Shown: piece by piece, positions 54,274 to 63,327 of the stretch
Layout: each line of letters opens with the position of its first letter
Position numbering within the stretch: the first letter of the stretch is position 1
Origin: Asaia bogorensis
GTDB taxonomy: Bacteria; Pseudomonadota; Alphaproteobacteria; Acetobacterales; Acetobacteraceae
Direction of reading: 5' to 3'
Length of the DNA stretch: 64,000 bases
NCBI GenBank assembly: GCA_945897825.1
Contig: CAMDGX010000003.1
Coordinates: forward strand, 29,162 to 93,161
The notes under the pieces: model-generated
Seen by the model: only the letters and a program-made list of their open reading frames with translations
Database searches by the model: none
What the model was told of the DNA's origin: nothing
Position numbers and translations under genes: made by a program

Positions 54274-56595
54274 GTGAGCGGCACCTCGCAGACCGCGCCC
54301 GCAGCACCCCGCCCGCCCGACCTCGCAGGCGCCGGCGGCACCCAAGCTCGCGCGTCGGACCCGCGCTCCTCCGACCCCCACGCCCCTGATCCGCGCCACC
54401 CGGCCCCGCCCCCCAGCCCGGCCGCCCTGATCGCGCGCATCCGCGCCTACGACCCGGGCGCCGACGTCGCCGTCGTCCAGGCCGCCTTCGACCTCGCCGC
54501 CGAAGCCCACAAGCTCCAGCGCCGCGACAACGGCGAACCCTACGTCACCCACCCCCTGGCCGTCGCCGAGATCCTCGCCGGCTACCGCCTCGACGTCGGC
54601 ACCATCGCCACCGCCCTGCTGCACGACGTCATCGAAGACACCCCCGTCTCCCGCGACCAGCTCGCCAAGAAATTCGGCCCCCAGGTCGCAGGCCTGGTCG
54701 ACGGCGTCACCAAGCTCACCCGCCTCGAGCTCCAGTCCGACCGCACCAAGCAGGCCGAGAACTTCCGCAAGCTCGTCCTGGCCCTCTCGCGCGACATCCG
54801 CGTCCTGCTCGTCAAGCTCGCCGACCGCCTGCACAACATGCGCACCCTCTCCGGCATCCCCAAGCCGGAACGCCGCCAGCGCATCGCCCGCGAAACCATG
54901 GACATCTACGCCCCCCTCGCCGAGCGCATCGGCATGGACGCGGTCAAGTCCGAGCTGCAAACCCTCGCCTTCGCCACGCTGGACCCCGAGGCGTTCGAAA
55001 CGATCCAGGCCCGCCTGAACTTCCTCCGCGGCCAGGGGGCTGACGTCATCGAGGAGGTCCGCGAGGAGCTCGTCCGCGTCTGCCGCGACGCCGGCGTCGA
55101 CGTCGTCGAGGTCACCGGCCGCGAGAAGTCGCCCTACTCCATCTGGGAAAAGATGCAGCGCCGCAACATCCAGTTCGAGCAGCTGTCCGACATCATGGCC
55201 TTCCGCGTCGTCGTCCCCACCCGCGAGGCCTGCTACGCCGCCCTCGGCGCCGTCCACGCCGCCTACCCCGTCATCGCCGGCCGCTTCAAGGACTACATCT
55301 CCACCCCCAAGTCGAACGCCTACCAGTCGCTGCACACCGGCGTGACGCTGCGCGAGCCGCGCAACCAGAAGATCGAGGTGCAGATCCGCACCCCTGACAT
55401 GCACGCCATCGCCGAGAACGGCGTCGCCGCCCACTGGGCCTACAAGGTCCCCGAACCCGGCACCGACGCCCCGCGCATGCGCTGGGTCGACGACCTGCTC
55501 GAGATCCTCGAGAACGTCGGCACCGAAGACCTCCTCGAATACACCAAGCTCGAGCTCTACCAGGACCAGGTCTTCTGCTTCACCCCCAAGGGCCAGCTGA
55601 TCCAGCTCCCCCGCGGCGCCACCCCGGTCGACTTCGCCTACGCCGTCCACTCCCAGGTCGGCGACACCTGCGTCGGCGCCAAGGTCAACGGCCGCCTGCT
55701 CCCGCTGCGCCACGTCCTGCAGAACGGCGACCAGGTCGAGATCATGACCGCCCGCGGCGGCACCCCGTCCCCGCAATGGGAACGCTTCGTCGTCACCGGC
55801 AAGGCCCGCGCCCGCATCCGCCGCTTCGTCCAGCAGCAGCAGCGCGACCAGTACCGCGACCAGGGCCGCAGCGCGCTCGCCAAGGCCTTCCGCGCCGACG
55901 GTCTCGACGGCGCCGAGCGCGTGCTCGAAACCACCCTCAAGCCCCTCAAGCAGCCCAGCCTCGACGACCTCTACGTCGCCGTCGGCAACGGCAACCTCGG
56001 CCCGCGCGACGTCGTCGCCGCCGCCTACCCCGAACTGCGCCAGGCCGCCCGCACCCCGCGCATGATGCCCCCGCTCGCCGGCCGCGCCACCGCGCGCACC
56101 GGGTCCGCCGGCTCCCCCCTGATGCCGATCAGCGGCCTCGTCCCCGGCATGGCCGTCCACTACGCCGGCTGCTGCCACCCGCTCCCCGGCGACGGCATCG
56201 TCGGCATCGTCACCACCGGCAAGGGCGTCACCATCCACACCCGCGAATGCGCCACCCTCGAAAGCTTCGCCGCCACCCCCGAACGCTTCATCGACGTCGA
56301 CTGGGAACCCGCCGCCTTCACCGCCAGCCCGCGCGGCCCCGGCGGCGCCAAGGGCGGCCACACCGGCCGGGTCAGCGTCATCGCCGACAACGACAGCGCC
56401 GCCATCGCCAGCATCACCAACGCCATCTCCAAGCAGGACGGCGACGTCGTGAACCTGCGCATCGTCAACCGCCAGGCCGACTTCATGGAAATGCTCGTCG
56501 ACGTCGAAGTCCGCGACCTGCACCAGCTCATCAACGTCATCGCCGGCCTGCGCGCCGCCAAGTCCGTCCATCAGGTCGAGCGCGCGCGAGGGTAA
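54274..56595 (+). CDS. rsh: Bifunctional (p)ppGpp synthetase/hydrolase
   Basis: 773 residues. HD hydrolase domain with YVTHPLAVAEIL and LLHDVIEDT (about 85-125), synthetase domain with YSIWEKMQ, FKDYISTPKSNAYQSLHT and EVQIRT (about 290-380), TGS domain (FTPKGQLIQLPRGATPVDFAY) and C-terminal ACT domain (VRDLHQLINVIAGLR). Both catalytic halves look intact, so it makes and destroys ppGpp. Start GTG 54274. Its TAA stop begins repeat E. A Pro/Ala-rich N-terminal extension of about 50 residues is present. Confidence 0.95.
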   Translation: MSGTSQTAPAAPRPPDLAGAGGTQARASDPRSSDPHAPDPRHPAPPPSPAALIARIRAYDPGADVAVVQAAFDLAAEAHKLQRRDNGEPYVTHPLAVAEILAGYRLDVGTIATALLHDVIEDTPVSRDQLAKKFGPQVAGLVDGVTKLTRLELQSDRTKQAENFRKLVLALSRDIRVLLVKLADRLHNMRTLSGIPKPERRQRIARETMDIYAPLAERIGMDAVKSELQTLAFATLDPEAFETIQARLNFLRGQGADVIEEVREELVRVCRDAGVDVVEVTGREKSPYSIWEKMQRRNIQFEQLSDIMAFRVVVPTREACYAALGAVHAAYPVIAGRFKDYISTPKSNAYQSLHTGVTLREPRNQKIEVQIRTPDMHAIAENGVAAHWAYKVPEPGTDAPRMRWVDDLLEILENVGTEDLLEYTKLELYQDQVFCFTPKGQLIQLPRGATPVDFAYAVHSQVGDTCVGAKVNGRLLPLRHVLQNGDQVEIMTARGGTPSPQWERFVVTGKARARIRRFVQQQQRDQYRDQGRSALAKAFRADGLDGAERVLETTLKPLKQPSLDDLYVAVGNGNLGPRDVVAAAYPELRQAARTPRMMPPLAGRATARTGSAGSPLMPISGLVPGMAVHYAGCCHPLPGDGIVGIVTTGKGVTIHTRECATLESFAATPERFIDVDWEPAAFTASPRGPGGAKGGHTGRVSVIADNDSAAIASITNAISKQDGDVVNLRIVNRQADFMEMLVDVEVRDLHQLINVIAGLRAAKSVHQVERARG

Positions 56596-56738
56596 GGAAG
56601 TATGTTCTTTTTTGAAAAAAAGAACCAAAAAACTTTCATCCATTCGCTCCGCGTTCGATCCCCTATCCTCGGCGCAAATGGATAGAGTCTTTTTTGCTTC
56701 TTTTTTCTTCAGAAAAAAGAAGACCCTTCCTTCCTTCC
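56593..56738 (+). repeat. Palindromic repeat element, copy E
   Basis: First hairpin GTTCTTTTTT/AAAAAAAGAAC, inner stem ATCCATT / AATGGAT, second hairpin CTTCTTTTTTCTT/AGAAAAAAGAAG. Starts with the rsh stop TAA (TAAGGAAG) and ends CTTCCTTCC just before acpS. It fills the place where pdxJ stands in many alphaproteobacteria. Confidence 0.87.
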
Positions 56739-56748
56739 GGACCCTTCC

Positions 56749-57159
56749 ATGATCCTCGGCCTCGGCTCCGACCTCTGCGACATCCGCCGCATCGCGCGCT
56801 CGCTCGAACGCCACGGCGTCCGCTTCACCGAGCGCCTCTTCACCGAAACCGAACGCGCCTACGCCGACGCCAAGCCCCCCCGCAGCCGCGCCGGCACCTA
56901 CGCCAAGCGCTTCGCCGCCAAGGAAGCCGGCGCCAAGGCGCTCGGCACCGGCATGGCCGGCGGCGTCTTCCTCTCCGACATCGGCGTCGTGAATGCCGAA
57001 GGCGGCCGCCCCACCCTGGTCCTCACCGGCGGCGCCGCTCGCCGCCTCGCCGCCCTGGTCCCCACCGGCATGGCCCCCGCCCTGCACCTCACCATGACCG
57101 ACGAGTATCCCTACGCCCTCGCGCAGGTCATCATCGAGGCGGTGCCCCTCGGCGCCTGA
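56749..57159 (+). CDS. acpS: Holo-[acyl-carrier-protein] synthase
   Basis: 136 residues. [18 protein letters not shown] (metal Asp8) and [19 protein letters not shown] are AcpS hallmarks. Transfers 4'-phosphopantetheine from CoA to ACP. Upstream of lepB, rnc and era, as usual. Confidence 0.95.
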   Translation: MILGLGSDLCDIRRIARSLERHGVRFTERLFTETERAYADAKPPRSRAGTYAKRFAAKEAGAKALGTGMAGGVFLSDIGVVNAEGGRPTLVLTGGAARRLAALVPTGMAPALHLTMTDEYPYALAQVIIEAVPLGA

Positions 57160-57171
57160 CCGGAGAGTTCC

Positions 57172-58173
57172 ATGCGCATCCTCGTCCTCGGCGGCACCCA
57201 GTTCCTCGGCCGCGCCATCGCCGCCCATGCCGTTGCCGCGGGCCACGACGTCACCTGCGCCGCGCGCGGCATCACCGGCGCCGCGCCCCCGGGCGCCCGG
57301 CTCGTACCGATCGACCGCGAAGCCCCGAACGGCCTCGCCGCGCTGGAAGGCGAAACCTTCGATGCCGTCGTCGATATCGGCCGCCACCCCGGCCAGGTCC
57401 GCCGCGCCGTCGCCGCCCTCCGCCCCCGCGCCGGCCACTGGACCTTCGTCTCCACCGTCAGCGTCTACGCCGACAACAGCATCCCCAACCAGAACCCCGC
57501 CACCGCCGCCATGCTCGCCCCCAGCGCGCCGGAAGTGGAATACAGCACCAGCGAGAACTACGGCCCCACCAAGGTCGCCTGCGAACAGGCGGTGGGCGAC
57601 GGCGCCTTCCTCTGCCGCCCCGGCCTCATCGTCGGCCCGGAAGACCCCACCGGCCGCTTCACCTACTGGCCGCTCCGCCTCGCCCGATCTGCCGAAGCGG
57701 GGGGCGCCGAAGTCCTCGCCGGCGTCGCGCCGACAGACATGGTCCAGGTGATCGACGTGCGCGACCTCGCCGCCTGGATCATCCACGCCGCGCAGGCCAA
57801 CCTCACCGGCGCCATCGACGCCGTCGGCATCCCCCTCCCAACCGGCCAGTTCCTCGCCGACATCGCCAGTGGCATCGGCGTCGGCGACGCGCCGCGCCTC
57901 ACATGGGCCGACCGCGCCTTCCTCGAATCCAACGATGTCCGCAGATGGGCCGGCCCCCGCGCCCTGCCGCTCTGGCTCCCCCTGCCGGAAAACGCCGGCT
58001 TCCTCACCCGCGATTCCGCCCCCGCGCTCGCCGCCAGCCTCACCCTGCGCCCGCTTGCCGACACCGCCCGCGACACCCTGGCCTGGGCGCGTGCCACCGG
58101 CGCCCAGCCCACCGGCCTCACCCCCGCCGAGGAAGCCGCCGTCCTCGCCGCCTGGCACGCCCGCCTTCCTTGA
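57172..58173 (+). CDS. NAD-dependent epimerase/dehydratase-like protein (extended SDR)
   Basis: 333 residues. MRILVLGGTQFLGRAIAAHAV is the cofactor motif, and STVSVYADNS plus YGPTKVACE give the Ser/Tyr/Lys site. Sits between acpS and lepB, an insertion into the usual order, 12 bases after acpS. Relatives include reductases and RNA-binding chloroplast proteins (CSP41-like); function here unknown. Confidence 0.85.
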   Translation: MRILVLGGTQFLGRAIAAHAVAAGHDVTCAARGITGAAPPGARLVPIDREAPNGLAALEGETFDAVVDIGRHPGQVRRAVAALRPRAGHWTFVSTVSVYADNSIPNQNPATAAMLAPSAPEVEYSTSENYGPTKVACEQAVGDGAFLCRPGLIVGPEDPTGRFTYWPLRLARSAEAGGAEVLAGVAPTDMVQVIDVRDLAAWIIHAAQANLTGAIDAVGIPLPTGQFLADIASGIGVGDAPRLTWADRAFLESNDVRRWAGPRALPLWLPLPENAGFLTRDSAPALAASLTLRPLADTARDTLAWARATGAQPTGLTPAEEAAVLAAWHARLP

Positions 58174-58247
58174 CAAACCCCCGCCCCTGAGGTTCTTCCC
58201 CCTCACCTCATTGCGCGCCCTCACGGCGTCCGGAACACCTCATCTCC

Positions 58248-59000
58248 ATGCCCAAGCGCTCCTCCGGCACGCTCGTCGAGAACATCAAGACCATCGTCTA
58301 TGCCGGCCTCATCGCCATCGGCATCCGCACGGTCGCCTTCGAGCCGTTCAACATCCCCTCCGGCTCCATGATCCCGACCCTGCTGGTCGGCGACTACCTG
58401 TTCGTATCGAAATACAGCTACGGCTACTCCCGCTACTCCCTGCCCTTCTCGCCGAACCTGTTCTCCGGCCGCATCCTGGCCTCCCCCCCCGAACGCGGCG
58501 ACGTCGCCGTCTTCAAGGTCCCGCGCGACAACTCCACCGACTACATCAAGCGCATCATCGGCCTCCCCGGCGACCGCGTGCAGATGAAGGGCGGCCAGCT
58601 CTACCTCAACGGCGAACAGGTCCCGCGCAAGCTGCTCGGCGACTTCCTCGCCCAGGAATCCACCATCCGCGTCCAGGTCCGCCGCTTCGCCGAAACCCTG
58701 CCCAACGTCGACGGCGGCATGCGCACCCACGACATCGTCAAGATGACCGACACCGGCGGCCTCAACGACACCCCCGAGTTCCGCGTCCCCGCCGACCACG
58801 TCTTCGCCATGGGTGACAACCGCGACAACTCGTCCGACAGCCGCGACCCCACCGGCGGCGTCGGCTTCATCCCCATCGAGAACCTCGTCGGCCGCGCCGA
58901 GTTCATCTTCTTCTCCGTCGACGCCCAGTCGCCGTGGTGGCAGGTCTGGCAGTGGCCCGCGCAGATCCGCTGGTCGCGCCTGTTCTCGGGCATCCGTTGA
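58248..59000 (+). CDS. lepB: Signal peptidase I
   Basis: 250 residues. One N-terminal membrane helix (about 12-30), catalytic Ser in FNIPSGSMIPTLLVGDYLFV and Lys in STDYIKRIIGLPGDRV, then GDNRDNSSDSRDP. Cleaves signal peptides on the outer face of the inner membrane. The TGA stop overlaps the rnc start. Confidence 0.96.
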   Translation: MPKRSSGTLVENIKTIVYAGLIAIGIRTVAFEPFNIPSGSMIPTLLVGDYLFVSKYSYGYSRYSLPFSPNLFSGRILASPPERGDVAVFKVPRDNSTDYIKRIIGLPGDRVQMKGGQLYLNGEQVPRKLLGDFLAQESTIRVQVRRFAETLPNVDGGMRTHDIVKMTDTGGLNDTPEFRVPADHVFAMGDNRDNSSDSRDPTGGVGFIPIENLVGRAEFIFFSVDAQSPWWQVWQWPAQIRWSRLFSGIR

Positions 59001-59707
59001 CCGACCCCCACGCCGCCGGCGACGCCCCCGTCGCCAAGGCGGAGGCCATCCTCGGCCACCGCTTCGCCCGCCCGGACCTGCTGCGCGAGGCCCTCACCCA
59101 CCGCTCCGCCGCCGCCGCATCGCGCCCCGGCAAGAAGGGCGCGGGCTCCAACGAGCGCCTCGAATTCGTCGGCGACCGCGTCCTCGGCCTGCTCATCGCC
59201 GAATGGCTCGCCGAGCGCTTCCCCCACGAGCAGGAAGGCGCCCTCGGCCGCCGCCTCGCCCACCTCGTCTCCCAGCCCGTCCTCGCCGCCATCGCCGAGC
59301 ACGCCGGCCTGCCCGCCATCCTCTCCGTCGCCCCCGGCGAATCCCGCGCCGGCGTCCGCCGCCGCGCCACCGTCCTGGCCGATGCCACCGAAGCGACCCT
59401 CGGCGCGTTGTACATGGATGGCGGCATCACCGCCGCCCGCCGCTTCGTCCGCCGCGCATGGGACCGCGCCATGACCGACCAGGCCGAACCCCCGAAAGAC
59501 GCCAAGACCGCCCTGCAGGAATGGGCCCAGGGCCGCGGCCTGCCGCTCCCCAGCTACGAGCTCGCCTCCCGCCACGGCCCCTCCCACGCCCCCGTCTTCG
59601 AAATCAGCGTCACCGTCGCCGGCAAAACCGGCACCGGCACCGCCGGCAGCAAGCGCGCCGCCGAACAGGAAGCCGCCACTGCACTGCTGGAGATATTGAA
59701 ATCATGA
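58997..59707 (+). CDS. rnc: Ribonuclease III
   Basis: 236 residues. Signature NERLEFVGDRVLGLLIAEWL with the catalytic Asp, and ADATEATLGALYMDGG with the catalytic Glu; C-terminal double-strand RNA-binding domain ends GSKRAAEQEAATALLEIL. Start TTG 58997 overlaps lepB by 4 bases (TTGA); no in-frame ATG fits. Overlaps era by 4 bases. Confidence 0.95.
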   Translation: MTDPHAAGDAPVAKAEAILGHRFARPDLLREALTHRSAAAASRPGKKGAGSNERLEFVGDRVLGLLIAEWLAERFPHEQEGALGRRLAHLVSQPVLAAIAEHAGLPAILSVAPGESRAGVRRRATVLADATEATLGALYMDGGITAARRFVRRAWDRAMTDQAEPPKDAKTALQEWAQGRGLPLPSYELASRHGPSHAPVFEISVTVAGKTGTGTAGSKRAAEQEAATALLEILKS

Positions 59708-60600
59708 CACGCTGCGGCTTCGTGGCGATCGTCGGCGCGCCGAACGCGGGCAAATCCACCCTGCTGAACCGCCTCACCGGCGCCAAGCTCTCCATCGTCT
59801 CGCCCAAGGCGCAAACCACCCGCTTCCGCGTCCTCGGCATCCTCATGCGCGGCGAAAGCCAGGTCCTCCTCGTCGACACCCCCGGCATCTTCAAGCCGAA
59901 GCGCAAGCTCGACCGCGCCATGGTCAACGCCGCCTGGACCGGCGCCGAAGACGCCGACCTCGTCATGCTCCTCGTCGACGCCAAGGCCGGCCTGACCGAG
60001 GCGGTGCGCGAGATCGCCCAGCGCCTCGCCGCCCGCCCCGCCAAGCAAACCCTCTGGCTCGCCCTGAACAAGGTCGACCTCGTCTCCCCCGCCGCCCTCC
60101 TCCCCCTCGTCGCCGGCCTCAACGAGATCGCCCCCTTCGCCGAAACCTACATGGTCAGCGCCAGCACCGGCGACGGCATCGAGGAACTGATGGACGCACT
60201 CGCCGCCGCCGTCCGCGAAGGCCCCTTCCTCTACCCCGAGGACGACCTCACCGACCTGCCCGACCGCCTGCTCGCCGCCGAGATCGTCCGCGAGCAGATC
60301 TTCCTGCAAACCCACGAGGAAGTCCCCTACGCCGCCACCGTCGAAACCGAATCCTTCCAGGAACGCCCCGACGGCTCCGTCCGCATCGAAGCCACCGTCT
60401 ACGTCGCCCGCGCCAACCACAAGGCCATCCTCATCGGCGCCAAGGGCACCCGCATCCGCGACATCGGCGCCAAGGCCCGCGCCCAGCTCGCCGACCTCCT
60501 CGACCGCCCCGTCCACCTGTTCCTGAACGTCAAGGAACGCGCCGGCTGGGACGAGGAAGGCGCCCGCCTGCGCGCCATCGGCCTCGACGACCCAACCTGA
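59704..60600 (+). CDS. era: GTPase Era
   Basis: 298 residues. GTPase motifs G1 GAPNAGKST, G3 DTPG and G4 NKVD, and C-terminal KH domain (KAILIGAKGTRIRDIGAKAR). Binds the 3' end of 16S rRNA in 30S maturation. Not followed by recO here. Confidence 0.97.
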   Translation: MTRCGFVAIVGAPNAGKSTLLNRLTGAKLSIVSPKAQTTRFRVLGILMRGESQVLLVDTPGIFKPKRKLDRAMVNAAWTGAEDADLVMLLVDAKAGLTEAVREIAQRLAARPAKQTLWLALNKVDLVSPAALLPLVAGLNEIAPFAETYMVSASTGDGIEELMDALAAAVREGPFLYPEDDLTDLPDRLLAAEIVREQIFLQTHEEVPYAATVETESFQERPDGSVRIEATVYVARANHKAILIGAKGTRIRDIGAKARAQLADLLDRPVHLFLNVKERAGWDEEGARLRAIGLDDPT

Positions 60601-60603
60601 TTG

Positions 60604-60640
60604 CTCTCCCCCCTCAACGAGGGGGGAGCCGGAGGGGGGC
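60604..60640. repeat. REP-like palindrome before the Nudix gene
   Basis: CTCCCCCCT (60604-60614 region) pairs with AGGGGGGAG after a short loop, followed by GCCGGAGGGGGG. This style of palindrome is common as a dispersed intergenic repeat in alphaproteobacteria. It also may end the era transcript. Confidence 0.55.
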
Positions 60641-60657
60641 CACCCGCCCCGCACACC

Positions 60658-61284
60658 ATGCCCGACCCGAACTGGCTCCTCTGGGCCCGCGAACTCCAAT
60701 CCATCGCCCAGGCCGGCCTCGCCTTCGCCCCCGACCACTGGAACCAGGCCCGCTACGAGCGCCTGCGCGCCATCGCCGCCGACATCATGGCCGCCCACAC
60801 CACCACCCAAGCCCCCACCCTCGCCACCGCCTTCGCCGCCGAATGGGGCTACCCCACCCCCAAGCTCGACGTCCGCGGCGCCGTCTTCCGCGACAACCAG
60901 CTCCTCCTCGTCCGCGAAACCGCCGACGCCCACCGCTGGACCCTCCCCGGCGGCTGGGCCGACATCAACCTCACCCCCGCCGAGAACGTCATCAAGGAAG
61001 TCCACGAGGAAACCGGCTTCACCGTCCGCCCCACCAAGCTCGCCGCCGCCCTGGACCGCAGCCGCCAGGGCCACACCCCCCAGCCCTTCTCCGCCGCCAA
61101 GCTGTTCTTCCTCTGCGAGATCACCGGCGGCACCCCAACCCCGTCCGACGAAACCAGCGAAGTCGCCTTCTTCCCCGCACACGCCCTCCCGCCGGACCTC
61201 TCCATCGACCGAACCACCCCGGCCCAACTCGCCCGCATGTTCGCCCACCACCGCGACCCCACCCTCCCCACCGACTTCGACTGA
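60658..61284 (+). CDS. Nudix hydrolase with a helical N-terminal domain
   Basis: 208 residues. N-terminal helical segment (LLWARELQSIAQAGLAFAPDHWNQARYERL split) typical of the DUF4743-like Nudix branch, then the Nudix box GGWADINLTPAENVIKEVHE with ETGF. Compared with the consensus the first Glu is Leu and the Arg is Lys, while the metal-binding EVHEE core is kept. Substrate unknown. ATG 60658 preferred over upstream frame. Confidence 0.87.
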   Translation: MPDPNWLLWARELQSIAQAGLAFAPDHWNQARYERLRAIAADIMAAHTTTQAPTLATAFAAEWGYPTPKLDVRGAVFRDNQLLLVRETADAHRWTLPGGWADINLTPAENVIKEVHEETGFTVRPTKLAAALDRSRQGHTPQPFSAAKLFFLCEITGGTPTPSDETSEVAFFPAHALPPDLSIDRTTPAQLARMFAHHRDPTLPTDFD

Positions 61285-61351
61285 CCCCCGCGCGCGCAAC
61301 CTCCGCCGCCCTCCCGCGTCTCCTCCACAACCCCACCGCGGAGGACTCGCC

Positions 61352-61669
61352 ATGCCCCCCCACCTGCTGCGCGCCGCCCTGCTTGCTGCCCTGGCCACCA
61401 GCCCCGCCCTGACCCCGCGCGCCCAGGCCCAGGCCCTGGAAGCGCCCGTCTGCGCATCGCGCGAAAACGCCCAGATGCTCATGCAATCGGGCCCCGGCGC
61501 CGCCATGCCCGAAGGCTGCCGCATCGCCATCGTCCGCCGCCTCGACACCCCGGCCGGCGCCCTCTGCCACATCGACATCAGCCCGCGCAGCGGCGTCGTC
61601 GGCGCCATGCGCGACGCCGTCACCACCACCGAATGGTGGACCGCCTGCGCCAACCTGCGCGCGCCCTGA
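61352..61669 (+). CDS. Small exported protein of unknown function
   Basis: 105 residues with a signal peptide (HLLRAALLAALATSPAL, cleavage near AQA). The mature part has four cysteines (CAS, CRIA, CHID, CANL), which may form two disulfides. No family recognised. Shine-Dalgarno CGGAGG before ATG 61352. Confidence 0.7.
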   Translation: MPPHLLRAALLAALATSPALTPRAQAQALEAPVCASRENAQMLMQSGPGAAMPEGCRIAIVRRLDTPAGALCHIDISPRSGVVGAMRDAVTTTEWWTACANLRAP

Positions 61670-61757
61670 CCCAAGCCCCCTGAGCTCAGCTCCCCAGCCC
61701 CACCGTTGCGCCACCGCGCCGCCCACCCCTACGCTCCGCCATCCCACGGAGCGGAAG

Positions 61758-62759
61758 ATGAGCGAAGGCGAATACACCCCCACCGTCCTGGCCGACATGC
61801 GCGAAGCCATCCGCGCCGCCCTCCCCGCCTGGGGCCTCTCGCCGCGCACCACTCCCACCCTCCTCAACATCTCCGAAAACGCCACCTGGCGCCTCGACGA
61901 CCCCGACGCCGAAGCCCCCCTCATCCTCCGCCTCCACCGCGTCGGCTATCACACCGAGCAGGAAATCCGCTCCGAACTCGCCTGGATCGACGCCCTGCGC
62001 ACCTCCGGCGCCGTCTCCACCGCCGCCATCCACCCGACCACCACCGGCGACCAAGTCGCCACCCTCCCCTCCCCCACCAACCTCCCCCCACGCCACGCCG
62101 TCGCCTTCCGCTTCCTCCAAGGCCACGAACCCGCCGCCGACGCCAACCTCGTCCCCTGGTTCCAAACCCTCGGCGCCATCACCGCCCGCCTGCACCGCCA
62201 CGCCGCCACCTGGCCCCGCCCGGAAAACTTCGTCCGCAAGCTGTGGGACTGGAACGCCATGCTCGGCGAACGCCGCCTGTGGGGCCCCTGGCAATCCGGC
62301 CTCGGCCTAACCCCCGAAGGCACCGCCATCATCGCCCGCGCCTCAGCCCTGATCCGAACCCGCCTCGAAGCCTTCGGCCAAACCCCCGACCGCTTCGGCC
62401 TCGTCCACGCCGACATGCGCCTGGCCAACCTCCTCGTCGACAACACCACGATGCACGTCATCGACTTCGACGATTGCGGCCTCTCCTGGCACCTCTACGA
62501 CTTCGCGGCCGCCATCACCCTGCACGAACACGACCCCATCGTCCCCGCGCTGCAGGCCAGCTGGATCGAAGGCTACCGCACCATCGCCCCCCTCCCGGAC
62601 GACCACGTCGCCATGCTCCCCACCTTCATCATGGCACGAAGAATTCTCGTCATGGCCTGGATGGCCAGCCACGCCGAAACCCCCATGGCCCGGGAAGGCG
62701 GCCCCGCCTACACCGCGAAAACCACCGAACTGGCCGAAGCCTTCCTCACCCGCCCCTGA
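61758..62759 (+). CDS. Phosphotransferase (APH/homoserine kinase type II family)
   Basis: 333 residues. Kinase-like fold with catalytic loop GLVHADMRLANLLVD and metal-binding VIDFDDCGLSWHLYDFA. Members phosphorylate small molecules such as homoserine, aminoglycosides or choline. Substrate unknown; stands alone. Confidence 0.88.
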   Translation: MSEGEYTPTVLADMREAIRAALPAWGLSPRTTPTLLNISENATWRLDDPDAEAPLILRLHRVGYHTEQEIRSELAWIDALRTSGAVSTAAIHPTTTGDQVATLPSPTNLPPRHAVAFRFLQGHEPAADANLVPWFQTLGAITARLHRHAATWPRPENFVRKLWDWNAMLGERRLWGPWQSGLGLTPEGTAIIARASALIRTRLEAFGQTPDRFGLVHADMRLANLLVDNTTMHVIDFDDCGLSWHLYDFAAAITLHEHDPIVPALQASWIEGYRTIAPLPDDHVAMLPTFIMARRILVMAWMASHAETPMAREGGPAYTAKTTELAEAFLTRP

Positions 62760-62807
62760 CCCCTCGCTCGCCGAAGGCCGGAACGCGAACCGGTTCAGCC
62801 TATCCCC

Positions 62808-63215
62808 CTAACTCCTTCCCCCCACCCCCCGCCGCCCCATCTCCAACTCCTCCGCCAGCGTCCGCTCCAGCGCCGCCACCCGCTCCGGCTCCTCGCGCAC
62901 CATCTCCACCAGCAGCTGCTCCGCCCCCTTCGCATAGGCGGCGATCTCCGCCGTCACCAGGTGATACGGCGGCTCGATCCGCCGCAGCCGATACTCCGCC
63001 TCCAACTCATGCTGCCGGTCCCGCGCCGCGAGGTTGCGCACATCCGCCGCCATCACCCGCACCGCCCGCACCCAGGCCGCCTCCAACCCCGCCGGCGACA
63101 GCGTCCCATGCCGCCGCCCGTCGCGCGCGTACCGCGCCATCCGATCGAGGAACCCGCAGGCGATCCAAACGCCAACCTCGTCCTGAAGCACCTTCGTCTG
63201 CTGTGAAATCGCCAT
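62808..63215 (-). CDS. Conserved hypothetical helical protein
   Basis: 135 residues, mostly helical and charged: MAISQQTKVLQDEVGVWIACG, then VRVMAADVRNLAARDRQHELEAEYRLRRIEPP and a C-terminal coiled-coil-like helix. No signal peptide or known motif. ATG 63215 rather than the upstream in-frame start, since residues before it look unconserved. Convergent with the phosphotransferase gene. Confidence 0.55.
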   Translation of the reverse strand: MAISQQTKVLQDEVGVWIACGFLDRMARYARDGRRHGTLSPAGLEAAWVRAVRVMAADVRNLAARDRQHELEAEYRLRRIEPPYHLVTAEIAAYAKGAEQLLVEMVREEPERVAALERTLAEELEMGRRGVGGRS

Positions 63216-63327
63216 GGCCACCCCGCGCATCCGTCCAACCCATAGACCCGCCATGGTATCCATCGCAAATCTTAACGCATCAATGACACGCGAACGCCCA
63301 CATCACCCCGACAGCCCTACACAAAAT

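Noticed and set aside
54211..58224. 1337-codon open frame on the minus strand across rpoZ, rsh, acpS and epimerase
   Set aside because: It is a shadow of GC-rich codons of well-recognised plus-strand genes; the translation is low-complexity Gly/Ala/Asp/Val with no domain.
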